A stretch of 64,000 nucleotides of DNA from Euglena gracilis (GCA_039621445.1 CP154955.1:24328064-24392063); one strand, 5' to 3'. Counted from the first letter of the stretch, positions 33,891 to 43,705 are shown. Numbers and translations are program-made. The notes: generated by a model not told the origin, from the letters alone.

Positions 33891-34313
33891 TGTGGGATTC
33901 GCTCCCAGATGTGCAGCAGAATTAAGCAGAGCCAGGCCAGAGATTCCTAATTTGTACATTCCACAATCTGTCATCTGTAACTTTGTGCAGGTGGCAAGCA
34001 GTATGAACCCTTTGGGGCTTTGACTTCTGGTTTGTTTCTTGCTGTGGTTTTGGGAAGGTTTGGCGCAATGAATTGGCTGATGGAGGAATCAAGGCACAGG
34101 GAGGAGCAGATTGAAAAGGAAAATTTGAGGCAGTGTGTCAAGTACCTGGGGAAAGACCCTACAAATATCTGTGGCCCCTGGGCGCTGAAGGTAGCTGAAA
34201 TGGAAGGATTCATGCTGGCTGGGGAGTACAAGAATTGCTACAGAAAAACCTGCAAATGTTAGATCTGCCAATGGCTAAGACAAAGTGGGGGCCAGAGTGG
34301 GGCCCCCCCTACA
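33891..34313 (+). repeat. LTR 6 of the Y array
   Basis: Nearly identical to LTR 4 including all its private variants. Confidence 0.85.
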
Positions 34314-34763
34314 CAAAGGGTTCATGAGCCTTGCAGAGATGTCCAAGTTGTGCATGCTGAAGATGACAAGTCAAGGAATGCTGAGGTGTGTAATGCCAGC
34401 ATCGGGCATTACAGCCCTGGACATGGTGACATTGAAGTTGATGAAGGCAGATGTGGTGATGTACAGCTGGGCCATGGGGACCCATTGCATGCCAGAAGTG
34501 GTGATGGAGAAGATGCTCAAGCTGTGCATGCCACAGGTGTACATGCTGGTGACGCAGTGCAAGAAGCAAGCCAGAAGGAGCTGTCAAAGGTCAGATGCGA
34601 GTCCACCGACAAGGAAGAACCGTTCAACTGGGAAGTCCCGAAGAAGGATGTGGCTGAGCCAGGTGCAGACGAACCAAAGTCAAGAGTGAAGAATGAGACG
34701 ACCAGTTGGAAGCGGAGAAGGAGAAGGCTGAAGCTTAAGGCTGGAAAGCGACTCGAGGACTAA
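34068..34763 (+). CDS. Element Y ORF, unit 6, one internal TAG
   Basis: Same 232-codon layout as unit 4, with the stop codon at 34,260-34,262. Gly to Arg in the acidic middle (DEGRCGD) and Ala to Gly near the end (LKAGKRLED) are private to this unit. Confidence 0.5.
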
Positions 34764-35187
34764 GCGGACCGGGTGTTAACCTGATTGCCTTGTTCTTTTT
34801 GCCCCCTGTCGAAAGCTCCGGGTCGAATTTTCAGTGGCATGCCGGTTTGTGTGGCAAGTCCTGGTGGCACATCTTCCGGGATGATTGCCCAGGTAACTTT
34901 TGCCCCAACCCCCCCCCCTGTGTGGCAGGCCCTGGTGGCGTGGCACGTCTTCGACGATTGCTCAGGTAGCCACTGCTCCAGGGAACCAATTGCCCCCTGT
35001 GCACAAACCGCAGGCAGTGGGCCACGGCATGCACGGGTGTGGCATGGTGGGGTCGGCAATTGCTCGAAAAACGACTTGTGTGGCTCGAGGGCGGTGGAAA
35101 GGCAGGTGGCACAGGTGAAGCCTATCTTTGAGCGACTCCCAGATGCCAAAGGCTGACATAGCTTGGGAAGCTTTTTGAGGAGGGGAG

Positions 35188-35610
35188 TGTGGGATTCGCT
35201 CCCAGATGTGCAGCAGAATTAAGCAGAGCCAGGCCAGAGATTCCTAATTTGTACATTCAACAATCTGTCATCTGTAACTTTGTGCAGGTGGCAAGCAGTA
35301 TGAACCCTTTGGGGCTTTGACTTCTGGTTTGTTTCTTGCTGTGGTTTTGGGAAGGTTTGGCGCAATGAATTGGCTGATGGAAGAATCAAGGCGCAGGGAG
35401 GAGCAGATTGAAAAGGAAAATTTCAGGCAGTGTGTCAAGTACCTGGGGAAAGACCCTACAAATATCTGTGGCCCCTGGGCACTGAAGGTAGCTGAAAGGG
35501 AAGGATTCATGCTGGCTGGGGAGTACAAGAATTGCTACAGAAAAACCTGCAAATGTCAGATCTGCCAATGGCAAAGACAAAGTGGGGGCCAGAGTGGGCC
35601 CCCCCCTACA
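35188..35610 (+). repeat. LTR 7 of the Y array (right terminal)
   Basis: Like LTR 1 it has CAG, not TAG, in the Cys-cluster codon. It ends CCTACA and is followed by the CTGGG duplication. Confidence 0.85.
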
Positions 35611-36077
35611 CTGGGCGCTGAAGGGGGCCAACAAAAATGCTCCCTGGAGGGAATTCGGGCAATCAAGAAAAGGGGATCCTGATTTTTGTGCCCAGAAATG
35701 GGCAGCTAAAAAAAAACGGGACTGTGGGCAAAAATCTGGGGAAGGCGGAAAATCTTCAGCTCCAAATGTCTTTATCCACTGGTCAGTTTTGTGCCCTGCC
35801 GTACTTCTGTGCCCGTGCGGGCAAAACAGAGAACCCCCCCCCCCTTGGTGCTCTGACCCTTCCCCAACTGGGCAATGACATCCATTTCTTTGGTGGCTGC
35901 CCTGTTAAGAGAAATCTGGGCACGTCAAAAGGGGAAAACCCAAAAGCAAAGTGCCCTGCAGGGCAAATCTCTACAAATGGTGGCTGGGCAATCACAAACC
36001 AAACCAGGAAAATGCTTACACTTGAATTGCAATGAAATCGCAGCAAACACACATGGTGCAGCGCACAGGGAATGGCT
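35611..36077 (-). other. Internal, probably untranslated part of element X
   Basis: Between the Y array and the X ORF. No gene. A C10 run lies at about 35,836-35,845. Confidence 0.4.
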
Positions 36078-36626
36078 TCAGCGGCACTCCTTCTTCCTCT
36101 TCTTAGATTGTAATCTTCTGATTCGTCTTTCCTTGGATGTCTCTTTTTGTTTCATCTTGTCTTCAGATTGATTGTCTTCTTCTTCAGCAGCTTGCACAGC
36201 AACTTCCACTCTTGGAATGATTGCAATCTCCTCCACTTCAGCCGCCTGAACACCAACAGATTGTACAGATGAAATTTCCATGGCAGGGCTCTTCTGCTGC
36301 TGCAGAACTTCCAAATCCCTGAAAACATACTCTTGCGACACAGGATATACATGGTGACCACCTTCACCTTCAATCACAGTCCTTGGACAGCAGTGGACCC
36401 CAATCTGTCCACATCTGCAGCTGCTGGACTGCATCTTCTGTACCCATTCTGTCATGGCTGTGGTCCACCTTCCCAGTTCATCCTTCAGCGTCTTTCTGGA
36501 CACTTCCTCAATGACATCTGGGCTGACCAAGCCCGGGAGCTGACTGATTGTACAGGGTGTACACTGATTGTTTGAGTGCCCGTTCTTGGCCTGGACCCAG
36601 TGTCTCACTTTTGACCTTTCAGGCAT
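36078..36626 (-). CDS. Element X ORF: LTR-to-internal acidic/basic protein
   Basis: 182 codons from the ATG at 36,626, inside the LTR, to a stop at 36,078. The first 18 codons are LTR-encoded (MPERSKVRHWVQAKNGHS). A Cys/His cluster follows (SSCRCGQIGVHCC), then a hydrophobic and acidic part (EISSVQSVGVQAAEVEEI, VQAAEEEDNQSEDK) and a Lys/Arg-rich end (RRIRRLQSKKRKKECR). Similarity in layout, not clearly in sequence, to the Y ORF: start in the LTR, Cys cluster, acidic middle, basic tail. The frame is open without any stop. Function unknown. Confidence 0.55.
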   Translation of the reverse strand: MPERSKVRHWVQAKNGHSNNQCTPCTISQLPGLVSPDVIEEVSRKTLKDELGRWTTAMTEWVQKMQSSSCRCGQIGVHCCPRTVIEGEGGHHVYPVSQEYVFRDLEVLQQQKSPAMEISSVQSVGVQAAEVEEIAIIPRVEVAVQAAEEEDNQSEDKMKQKETSKERRIRRLQSKKRKKECR

Positions 36627-36795
36627 TAAACTTTTCAAAACTTCCAGCACAGCACAAACAAAGGCAGGACTTCTTTGTGGTTCAATCAGTGACCCACGCA
36701 ATCAGTGTAAGCATTTTGCTCCCTACAGAACAATTGGCATTCTTCAATGGCTTTGCAATGTTGAATTAGGAATTGCAGACTTGGCGAATCCTACA
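36573..36795 (-). repeat. 5' LTR of element X
   Basis: Followed at 36,796 by GCCTCGGCCTGG of family G. Confidence 0.85.
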
Positions 36796-37696
36796 GCCTC
36801 GGCCTGGCCCTGTTGTCTCCCGCTGGCCAGTTCCTGGCTCCTTATCACCTCCTCTGTTGTCCGGACGGAGGTGACGAGCAGCTCCTCAAAATTTTTCACC
36901 CGCCCAGCCATCGCCTCGTTAAACCCCTGCCATTCAGCTGGCTGGTGACTCTGGCTGGCAAGGCCGTGAGCCCTTGGACACTGTGGGCTAGCTGGGCCAC
37001 CGTCCCGAGGCCTTCACTCAGCCGGTTGGTCACGGCCGTCATCCCCCCTAGCAAAAATTTCCATCTGCAGAATTTCAAAATTTTCGACCAGCTGTGGGAC
37101 GCTGGCCCAGCCTGGGTTCTTTCCATTTGCTCCACCACTCCTTGAAAGTTTTCAGTGTCCCACTGAAACTGCAAGGACACCCACTGCTCCAGGCGGGTAA
37201 CTGAAGCAACTGTAGCGGCCCCCACTTCAGCGAGCCGTCTTTGCAGGTCACCAACCCAACCGTCCAACCGCTGGATCTCCTGCCCCAGAACCACTGAGGC
37301 AGCAGCCTGTGCCTCCGCTTCCTCCCACAATGTCTGGGGGGGGTGCGGTAGGTGCCTCCCCTTCGGGCTCTGTTCTGGCACCAACCCCCCATGGGCCGTC
37401 TGGTCCTCGTCCTCCACCATTTCTCCTGCTGTGGGAACCTCCTGCAGCTACCATTGGGTGGTTCCGTCTTGGGCATGTCCTTGGAGCCCATCATGCCCGG
37501 GCCTGGCATGCATCATCGAGAAATGGTCCGGTTCGGTTGGGAAATGTTCAGACCCGACATGGCTCACCGGCGCATGTGCCGGCCCGGCATCTCCAGCGAT
37601 TCATAATCTGGGAGTGGCTCCCCAAGCTCACAAAGTGTGAGCCCAGAGGGCTCAAACACACCTCTGCTACCATGTAGGGGTTGCGCTACCTGAGGT
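36796..37696 (-). pseudogene. Family G gag-like gene, central piece (copy 2)
   Basis: The minus frame has EEAEAQAAASVVLGQEIQRL and LDGWVGDLQRRLAEVG, nearly identical to copy 1, then frame changes near 37,080. It lacks the segment that in copy 1 holds the second acidic run. Confidence 0.65.
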
Positions 37697-38811
37697 GTTT
37701 CACACCCGTGCTGCCATGCACCACGGCAGTGCTGGGGTGAAGCTGAAACCCCCGCCCCGGGCCAGTTTCCGATGTAGGATCGTTTTTTTTTTGCTCCTGG
37801 ACCCGAATTTTTTCGTAAGGTTTTTCCCGCTTTGGCCCCCCCCTGTGGTCGAAACTGGGCCATCATTTCCAAGGTGGAACCTCCCAGTGGACCCTCCCCA
37901 ACCCCTGAGGGGGGTGTCACTGGGATCTCCAAGGGGGGTTCCTTTGGGGTTTCAACCCCTCCCTGTTCAGCTGAACCAGTGAGACCCGACACCCCCCCCT
38001 GGGTCTCACTTCTCACAGTTTCTGGACGAAAAAAAGGGGGTTTTGGGGTACAATTTGGCCAGTGGTTGCCTGAGTTTGGGATCCCCACCCCCCTGCCCCT
38101 TTTCCTACAGATGGAGGGGGGTTTGGGATGCAAACCTCCACCTCTTCTTGGCTTGATTGATTGTTCTACATTGGACTTTCCATTTGTAAATGTAATTTCA
38201 ACACTTGAATTCACAATGATAATTGTTTGTAATTGCAACAATTGACAATGGACAAAGTAAAATAGAGGAAACCCCTGTGTAGAGGAGTTTCATTTTGATG
38301 CCCTTGATGGGAAGTTAAATTTAGGATTGAGTGCGCTGATTACGCTGATTACTAAGCGCTCTGAAAACTCAAATTCTTGCCCATTGCATCAAAATCAACC
38401 AACCCAGGTCAAAATCAAGGTTTCCCCCCTTGGTTTTGATAAATTATGCTGAATTCCATCATTATTGGGCTTTGCAAACACCTACAAAAACTCCAGGAAC
38501 TCAGGCGCAAATCTCAGAAAAAACTGATCCAAGCGCTTGCAAGCGCTCTCACCAAATACAACATTTTCTCATAAAGCCAAAGGAAAAATGCATAAAAAGC
38601 TTAAAAATCTGCTAGATAGACCCAAAATCACCATTTGGGAATACCTAGCATCATTCAATCTCTCTCCTTGCACAACCAACCCATGGGCGCCTTAGGAGAG
38701 GGAATTTCAAGCAAAATCTTTAGAAAGCCTTAAAATTACAGCTAAACTGCCCTTAAACCTTCTAAAAAGGGAAAACTCTGCCGCCCGGCGGTCGACCTCA
38801 AACGGGTGTCA
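37697..38811. mobile_element. 1.1-kb insertion with GAGGT duplication, unclassified
   Basis: The left junction reads CTGAGGT then GTTTCACACCCGT. The right junction reads ACGGGTGTCA then GAGGTCCCTG. Copy 1 of family G has CTGAGGTCCCTG uninterrupted at about 4042-4053. The ends share ACACCCGT in inverted orientation. A minus frame at 37,697-38,241 is Pro/Gly-rich and not recognised. Class not settled: small DNA transposon or part of an LTR element. Confidence 0.55.
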
Positions 38812-38985
38812 GAGGTCCCTGTGAAGGGACTCCTGGTGGCGCAACCTGCGTAAGATCGTTTAAATTTGAGCCCGTCGGGCCCACTTGGTGAGCAATTTCT
38901 CCTTTAGGGGAGTGTGGAAAAGGTGGGGTAGGGGTGGGTGTTGGTGAGGTAGGTGGTGAGAATTGATGATAAAATGACATACTTT
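38812..38985 (-). pseudogene. Family G gag-like gene, N-terminal piece (copy 2)
   Basis: The ATG at 38,985 (MSFYHQFSPPTSPTPTP) matches the copy 1 start region (STSPSSPTPTPTPFFLQG). QVGPTGSNLNDLTQVAPPG also aligns. Confidence 0.65.
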
Positions 38986-39459
38986 TGGACCTTCTTTGCG
39001 TGACAATTGAACTGAATTCCAGTTTGTACTTTTTCTCATTTGTACTTTGAATTGGCACTTGCAATGCAACACAATTGACACCAAATAAACAGAAAAAACC
39101 AGAGCCCTGTTCACAGAAAATGTACAATGGGGGGGCTACAGCTGGTGGGGCCACTTGGTATGCATTGTGCAATTCTTAATGACTTGCGCCATGTGGGCGC
39201 CCACAAAGGAGGTGCACGTGCTTGCGCAAAGCCCTGAGGGGCTTGCACATCCCCTTGGGGGTTGCCTGTTGGCCCCCTCCACCTGCCCCCTCCATTACCT
39301 TCCCTTGGCCTGGTCAAAATGGGCTGTGGGGCCCCCTTGGGGGCCAGTGGGGCCTCAAAAGGCCCTTGGGAGCCTTGGAACCCCCTCTCGGCCCTTCGTG
39401 GCCCCTTTGGGCCCCCTTGGGACCCACCTTTGGGGCGGGCACCCTCGGACCGCGCACAA
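38986..39459 (-). repeat. 5' region of family G, copy 2
   Basis: Partner of 4196-4713. It ends at the same CGCGCACAA boundary. Confidence 0.65.
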
Positions 39460-40264
39460 TAGGCTCCAACAATCCAAAACGCACAATCTGTTCAAGTGGG
39501 GATATGGCAACCAAAACCGCAAAGGCCATGAAGGCACAACAGACCATGGCGACATAACCGGCCATGAAGGCATCTACATCTACAAAAAAGTTGCTGGAAC
39601 AAAGGCCAAGGGGGTGATCTGCACCAAGGCTTCGCAACCCTTGGAAGGGGCAGAAAATGTGGAACACAACCCCTCCCATTCTTTCTCATTCAGGTCACCC
39701 CCCAGGGGTCAAGGGTGGGGCCCCAAGAACCCCTCACGATTTCCAGCCCCAACCTCTTTCAGGGGTAAAGGAGTTGTCCCCAGAGGGACCCCAAGATTCT
39801 CAATGGGCGTGGCGCCGCAGATCAAAGACAAGTCAACGAGGACTGTCAATTTTTCAAGAGGGCTGGTGGGCTCAACATCAAGAGTGCCCATGGGGCCAGA
39901 ATTGCTACCAACGCCCCTGGGGCCAGCATTCCTCTTATCGAGGCTACTGGGCCATCGTCATGCCCAAGATCAACAATTGCAAACTTACCCGAAGAAAAAC
40001 CACTAAAAGAAGTCATTTTCAGCAAAATTTTGACCCATTGCGCCGAGGTTTTCAGCTGGGCCTCCCAGACTGGATGTAACAGAGGGTTTTTTTTTAGAAA
40101 AAACCCGGGTGATCAGTACCTGCCCACTCCCTGGAGACCATGGAGGGAGGGGGCCTCGGGATAACCATCCTTTGGGTGTCAATTTTCGGCACTTTGCACA
40201 GATAATTGAGCATCTTCAGCAACACTTTCAAAACAAGAGATATTGGACTAAATTTTCTTTGCAA
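39460..40264. other. Unassigned segment
   Basis: A plus frame open to 40,006 and another to 40,079 contain Gly/Pro-rich and basic stretches (RSKTSQRGLSIFQEGW) but no recognised domain. Probably element debris. Confidence 0.3.
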
Positions 40265-40425
40265 CGGATATATTGCTCATCGAAGACCGATGGGAGTTCC
40301 CACATCCCCATGGAAATGAAGTTTTGGGGGGTGCCAACAGCAGGACGGCTCTTTCAATGGTCGGGTGTCGGGCGGCCGAACGGCGCGTCCCCCTCACCCA
40401 CATAATCCTGAACTCCTCGTGGCTC
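40265..40425 (+). pseudogene. Exon-like fragment paralogous to 43,975-44,075 (minus)
   Basis: Shared blocks when one is reverse-complemented: GGCTCTTTCAA.G.TCGGGTG, CGGGCGGC..AAC, CCCCCTCACCCAC and GATCGATGGAAGTGACC/GACCGATGGGAGTTCCC. In protein terms VGCRAAERRVPLTHIIL is comparable with VPGGSIRTAVFPLTHRM. Too short to name. Confidence 0.35.
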
Positions 40426-40739
40426 GGCCGTGGTTCCACAACACCTTGGGCTAGGCACTTGCCGCGGACAGGGACGGAGGGGCTTTGGCTGCTGATTTTC
40501 TTTTATAAGGCCCTCCAAAAAAGGACGCGGGAACTCCCAAGCCTGACAGCAATTTTTTTTGCAACGCTACCCTGACCGGCGTGCGCTATAGGTGCTTTCG
40601 GAATGCGAAGTAGAAACACGGCACCATTTTGGGCACCATGGGTGGCTTTCAAAGGAACCAGTCGGCATAATAGCAAAGTGGCAGGGAGTGCATCCCGCAC
40701 CCACTCGAGGCAGACCGACCAGAGAGGAAGGGCCACCGA

Positions 40740-41095
40740 GGACGAAGCACAAAGTCCTTGTGAGGCCATACCTTGTTCGCCGGCGGTGCTGTGTAATTGC
40801 CCCGCTTAGTGCCTTTTTTCGCCGGAGTAGGCTGATTCCTAATTTGCCCTTCGAAAACCCAGAAGAAAGAAACATCAAATAACTTACCCATTGGAAGAAG
40901 AAGAAGTCAATCAATTCAATTCAACTATCCGAGAAGACACGCTCATGCTGAAAAAAGAAGCAAAAATTGTCCAGTTTTTTGAGAGAAGTTCAATGCAAGA
41001 TGCAATTTCAAGAAGCACAGCGCTTTAGCACTTGAAGATGGAGCAGCCGACGCACCTGGCAAGCCTGACGACGCGGACCGACCGTGGCGAACCGT
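40740..41095 (+). repeat. DIRS terminal repeat and leader fragment
   Basis: 40,740-40,857 is the inverted-type 130-bp repeat (CCTTGTGAGGCCATACCTTG, TCGCCGGCGGTGCTGTG, GTAGGCTGATTCCTAATTTG), followed as in copy B by an A/G-rich leader. It then meets an RT fragment of opposite polarity. Confidence 0.55.
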
Positions 41096-42540
41096 GGCTG
41101 CCGACCAACCTTCTCCTTCTCTTTATCCCTTTTAAAAACCATGTTCAGGTGTTTTTGAAAAAGTGTTTTTGCGGGGCTACCAGGAAAATGTCGTCCAGGT
41201 AAAAAAAACGGCGCTCCTTTGCCCCACAGCGTCTGTCGAGTGTCCAAATGACGGATATAAAAATTTTGGGAATCATATTACGGCCAAAGAGCCCTGCTCG
41301 GAACCCCCAGGTTTGTCCCCCCTAAGGCTTTAAGGTTGGGTTCACTGGTGGATGAAAAATATGCATCTTTCAGGTCGATTTTGGCAGCCCCCTGGCCAAA
41401 TGCCGGGAAAATGGTTTGAAATTGATCCAATTTGAAAGCTTTCACGGGGAACTTTTGGTTTATTTCCCCTGCAGTCGCTTATGAATCTCCACTTCGTTTC
41501 CCCCCCCCCTGTTTTGATATCAAGAGCCGGGCAATTAGACGTTTGGTCCCAAAATCCTGAACCGTCTTTATGGACCAAAATTTTTCGTAATCCAACAGGA
41601 TTTCAGGTCTAGGTTGGCTGTGGTTTTTGGATCAGGGGTTTTTTTAAGACAGGGGGGAGGGGGTCGGCACCCACCCACCCACCCCCAGGGTGGGGCCCCC
41701 CGGGGGAGGGGGGGGGGTCCGGGGGGACCCACCCACTTTTGCCCAAAAAAGCTAAAAATAGCACCTTTTTCAAAATTTTCCGCGCCTTTGGCGCCGAAAA
41801 AGATATACCCACAAGCCCCCGCCCCCCCCCCCCCCCCGGGGGGGGGGGGCCCAGGGACCCAACCACCACCCCCCTCCCCCCCCCGGGGGAGGGGGTCCAA
41901 GACTAAAAAAAAACCCCTGTTTTGGATGCGTGGACAATTTTGGGGGGTTGACCCAAAGGGGTTGAATGCCATCTTTTATAAGTTAGCAGGTTTGCTGGGG
42001 AGGCACTTTTCTGCCACCATTTTAGACGTTTTTGAAGCCTCTGGTGCAGGGGGGTGTCTCCCCATTTTTCCTCCGGGTGATTTTCTGGGGGCTGGGTGGG
42101 GGGTGTTGGACATTGCACCCTTTGTGCCCCTGGGGATTGAGCATTTTGTAAGGGGGGGTGTGCATGCTCTGCTCACAGGCTCTCTGATCCTCCACTTTGT
42201 CATTGGTGTTGTTAATGGGCATACCATAGGGTCTCCCCCTTGTTGTTTTGACTTGCCCCTGCCAAGGGGATTGAAGAAGGGGGTTTGCCCCCCTGTCCTC
42301 CACACCCCTTTGGAGGCATCCTCCTGGGCCTACCAATGGTGTGGTATATTGAAACCCCTTGTTGGGGGACAATCTTTTAGCTTCTGGGGTTTCCCCCCTT
42401 CTGACAATTGATGGCCCCAATGCCCTTGAAGATAACCCTGCAAGAGCGTCCACCAAATTCGGACCCCTTGGGGGAGGGTCGCTAAGCAACACCTGGTCTC
42501 CAACGCGCTTTTCTGGCCTCTACCCCCCACACTGACGACC
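41096..42540 (-). pseudogene. DIRS-like gag-RT fragment, copy D
   Basis: Read leftward, gag-like frames (42,542-41,930: GMPINNTNDKVE, KNGETPPCTRGF) match copy A (CLHAHPPRKK, GGKKGRHPPPSK). RT blocks then lie between 41,600 and 41,150: LLDYEKFWSIKT-type, ETKWRFISDCRGNKPKVPRE, FQIGSISNHFPGIWPGG, KIDLKDAYFSSTS-type and a YLDDIFL-type box near 41,195 in shifted frames. The order and strand fit copy A. A MITE separates gag from RT. Confidence 0.55.
41633..41919. mobile_element. hAT-like MITE, 287 bp
   Basis: Ends CAGGGGTTTTTTTAAGAC and, inverted, CAGGGGTTTTTTTTTAGTC. An exact 8-bp duplication TTTTGGAT lies at 41,625-41,632 and 41,920-41,927. The interior is two long C/G-run hairpins around GCTAAAAATAGCACCTTTTT. 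Eight-bp duplications and CAGGG ends are hAT hallmarks. Confidence 0.85.
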
Positions 42541-42685
42541 ACTATTTTTGCAGCCCAATTGATCTGGAATCCTCACCTTTCAAATGCATGGATGGAAAGC
42601 AGGCAAGCAAATTTCACAATCCTTTGTGAAACGCACATGGCAGGTGCGGGTTTGTGTGGGGCTCGATCATCGGGAGGTCACTTAC

Positions 42686-42927
42686 CCCGTAGGAGGCCTC
42701 TGAGTTTTGCAGCAAGCATGACAAATGGCAGATAGCGCAAGCAAGGGGATCTTGTCCTGCGGCGCTTGATGAATATCGCACGGCTTCCCCACCCTGCCCG
42801 GATTCTTCGAGCTCAGCTCCTCCGGGTCGATGACATGAAACCCCGCAGACAGCAGCGTCCAAAGCCCATTTGGAAATGCGATGGAAACAACAAAGAAACA
42901 CGAAGAGTTTTGAACAGCAAGGGTCAT
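42686..42927 (-). CDS. Candidate host exon c
   Basis: Open frame (FPNGLWTLLSAGFHVIDPEE, GKPCDIHQAPQDKIPLLALS, ICHACCKTQRPPTG) ending at a consensus donor GTAAGTG (42,685 leftward). The 5' limit is uncertain. With exons a and b it could form the end of a hydrolase of the SGNH/PC-esterase type, where a late D-x-H/D-x-x-H motif is expected (CDIHQ here); that is a weak guess. Confidence 0.35.
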
Positions 42928-43217
42928 CCATCACGATATTGAGTGGCCCCCCGGTGGACGTTGGTGTAACGTTGCTGTTTTGTCGGTTCTGCTTGCTTGT
43001 TGCAGGAGCTGTGTTCAACGCCATGCCACAACGGGAACAAAATTCGCTTTAAAGACCCCAAGAAATTGTCCACGGAATAGCCCTTGGGGCATGGCTGGCA
43101 CGGTGACGAAGTTCAACGCGAAAAACTGGCTTGGGCATCTGCGGGAGGACAGTCCACACCCCCAAGCGCTGACACGCAAATGAACATGTCTTGTTCTACA
43201 GAGCCCACGCTGCACAC

Positions 43218-43391
43218 CTGTGGGTGGGGGGCACGTTGTTCGCCTTCCACAGGAAGCAGCGGGAGGCGTTGGGCCGCAGGTACTTCGCCTGTACGAGGGC
43301 CGCGAAGCGCGAGATGTTGCGGGCGTGGTCGGCGAAGGCGTATGGCGGGGGATCGTCGATGTCCGCATTGGGGATGTGGAAGGTGTGAGCA
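43218..43391 (-). CDS. Candidate host exon b
   Basis: 174 bp between CCCCCCAG and an AG/GTGTGC donor. Frame AHTFHIPNADIDDPPPYAF, then ADHARNISRFAALVQAKYLR, then RCFLWKANNVPPTH. Amino-acid composition and the absence of repeats make this look like a true conserved protein. The phase does not match exon a directly, so an exon between may be missing or the splice calls may be off. Confidence 0.45.
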
Positions 43392-43705
43392 CTGGGGGGA
43401 GGATGGTTTCTTTGGGGGGCAAACAAGGGTATTCACAAGGTCAGACAAAACGTGGGAATACAAATGTGTGTGCATGTGTGTTGTGGAGTGCATGCGTGCA
43501 TGCGTGCGCACATGCACGCGTGTGCATTCTCATTTCTGTTGAAATTGCCACATTACAACAACAGTTGGACCTCAGGTTCCAACTACCTTCCTAACAATTT
43601 TTGAATTCTGGGGAATTTGTCCATTATGACAGAAATAAACAGGACAAGATAAATAAAATAAATAAAATAAATAAATAGGGCGAGAAACGAACTTCGCAAA
43701 CTAAC

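Larger units (their letters stand above)
27424..35610 (+). mobile_element. Head-to-tail array of short LTR element Y: seven LTRs alternating with six internal regions
   Basis: LTR starts lie at 27,424, 28,719, 30,016, 31,305, 32,599, 33,891 and 35,188 (spacing 1289-1297). Each is 421-423 bp, begins TGTGGGATTCGCTCCCAG and ends CCTACA. A polypurine tract GAGGAGGG(G/C)AG precedes every LTR except the first. The whole array, not each unit, is flanked by CTGGG (27,419-27,423 and 35,611-35,615). So one insertion event was followed by amplification, most simply unequal recombination between LTRs. It sits inside element X. Confidence 0.9.
27059..36795 (-). mobile_element. Short LTR element X (TRIM-like), holding the element Y array
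   Basis: Direct repeats of 223 bp at 27,059-27,281 and 36,573-36,795. Read on the minus strand they begin TGTAGGATTCGCCAAG or a variant and end GGGCACTCA. On the minus strand GAAGGAAGGGGG (27,282-27,293) directly precedes the left repeat, a good polypurine tract, which fixes the orientation. The flanks are GCCTT/GCCTC, a near-perfect 5-bp duplication in a site that reads GGGCCTCGGCC in copy 1. Without the nested array the element is only about 1.5 kb and codes for at most one small protein. Confidence 0.8.
26681..39459 (-). mobile_element. Family G retroelement copy 2, split by two insertions
   Basis: Three pieces match copy 1 (2384-4713) in order: 26,760-27,058 (C-terminal coiled coil), 36,796-37,696 (central coiled coil, with about 350 bp missing relative to 3610-3955) and 38,812-39,459 (N-terminus and 5' region). 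The interruptions are LTR element X (27,059-36,795) and a 1.1-kb insertion (37,697-38,811). Removing them restores continuity at exactly one point each when compared with 2793-2796 and 4043-4050 of copy 1. Confidence 0.75.

Noticed and set aside
27503-34587. Minus-strand frames in the Y array (for example 28,362-28,787)
   Set aside because: Polypurine tract and LTR polarity put coding on plus; these are antisense shadows of the Y ORF and LTR.
27424-35610. CRISPR-like or gene-cluster explanation for the 1.29-kb repeats
   Set aside because: No short repeat-spacer pattern; LTR ends, polypurine tracts and a single target duplication explain the array fully.
39155-40006. 283-codon plus frame spanning the family G border
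   Set aside because: It crosses the element boundary at 39,459 and is Pro/Gly-rich from the GGGCCCC repeats; not a gene.
43490-43530. TGCATGCGTGCATGCGTGCG stretch as a regulatory element
   Set aside because: Simple alternating purine-pyrimidine repeat in an intron-like spacer; nothing else supports function.
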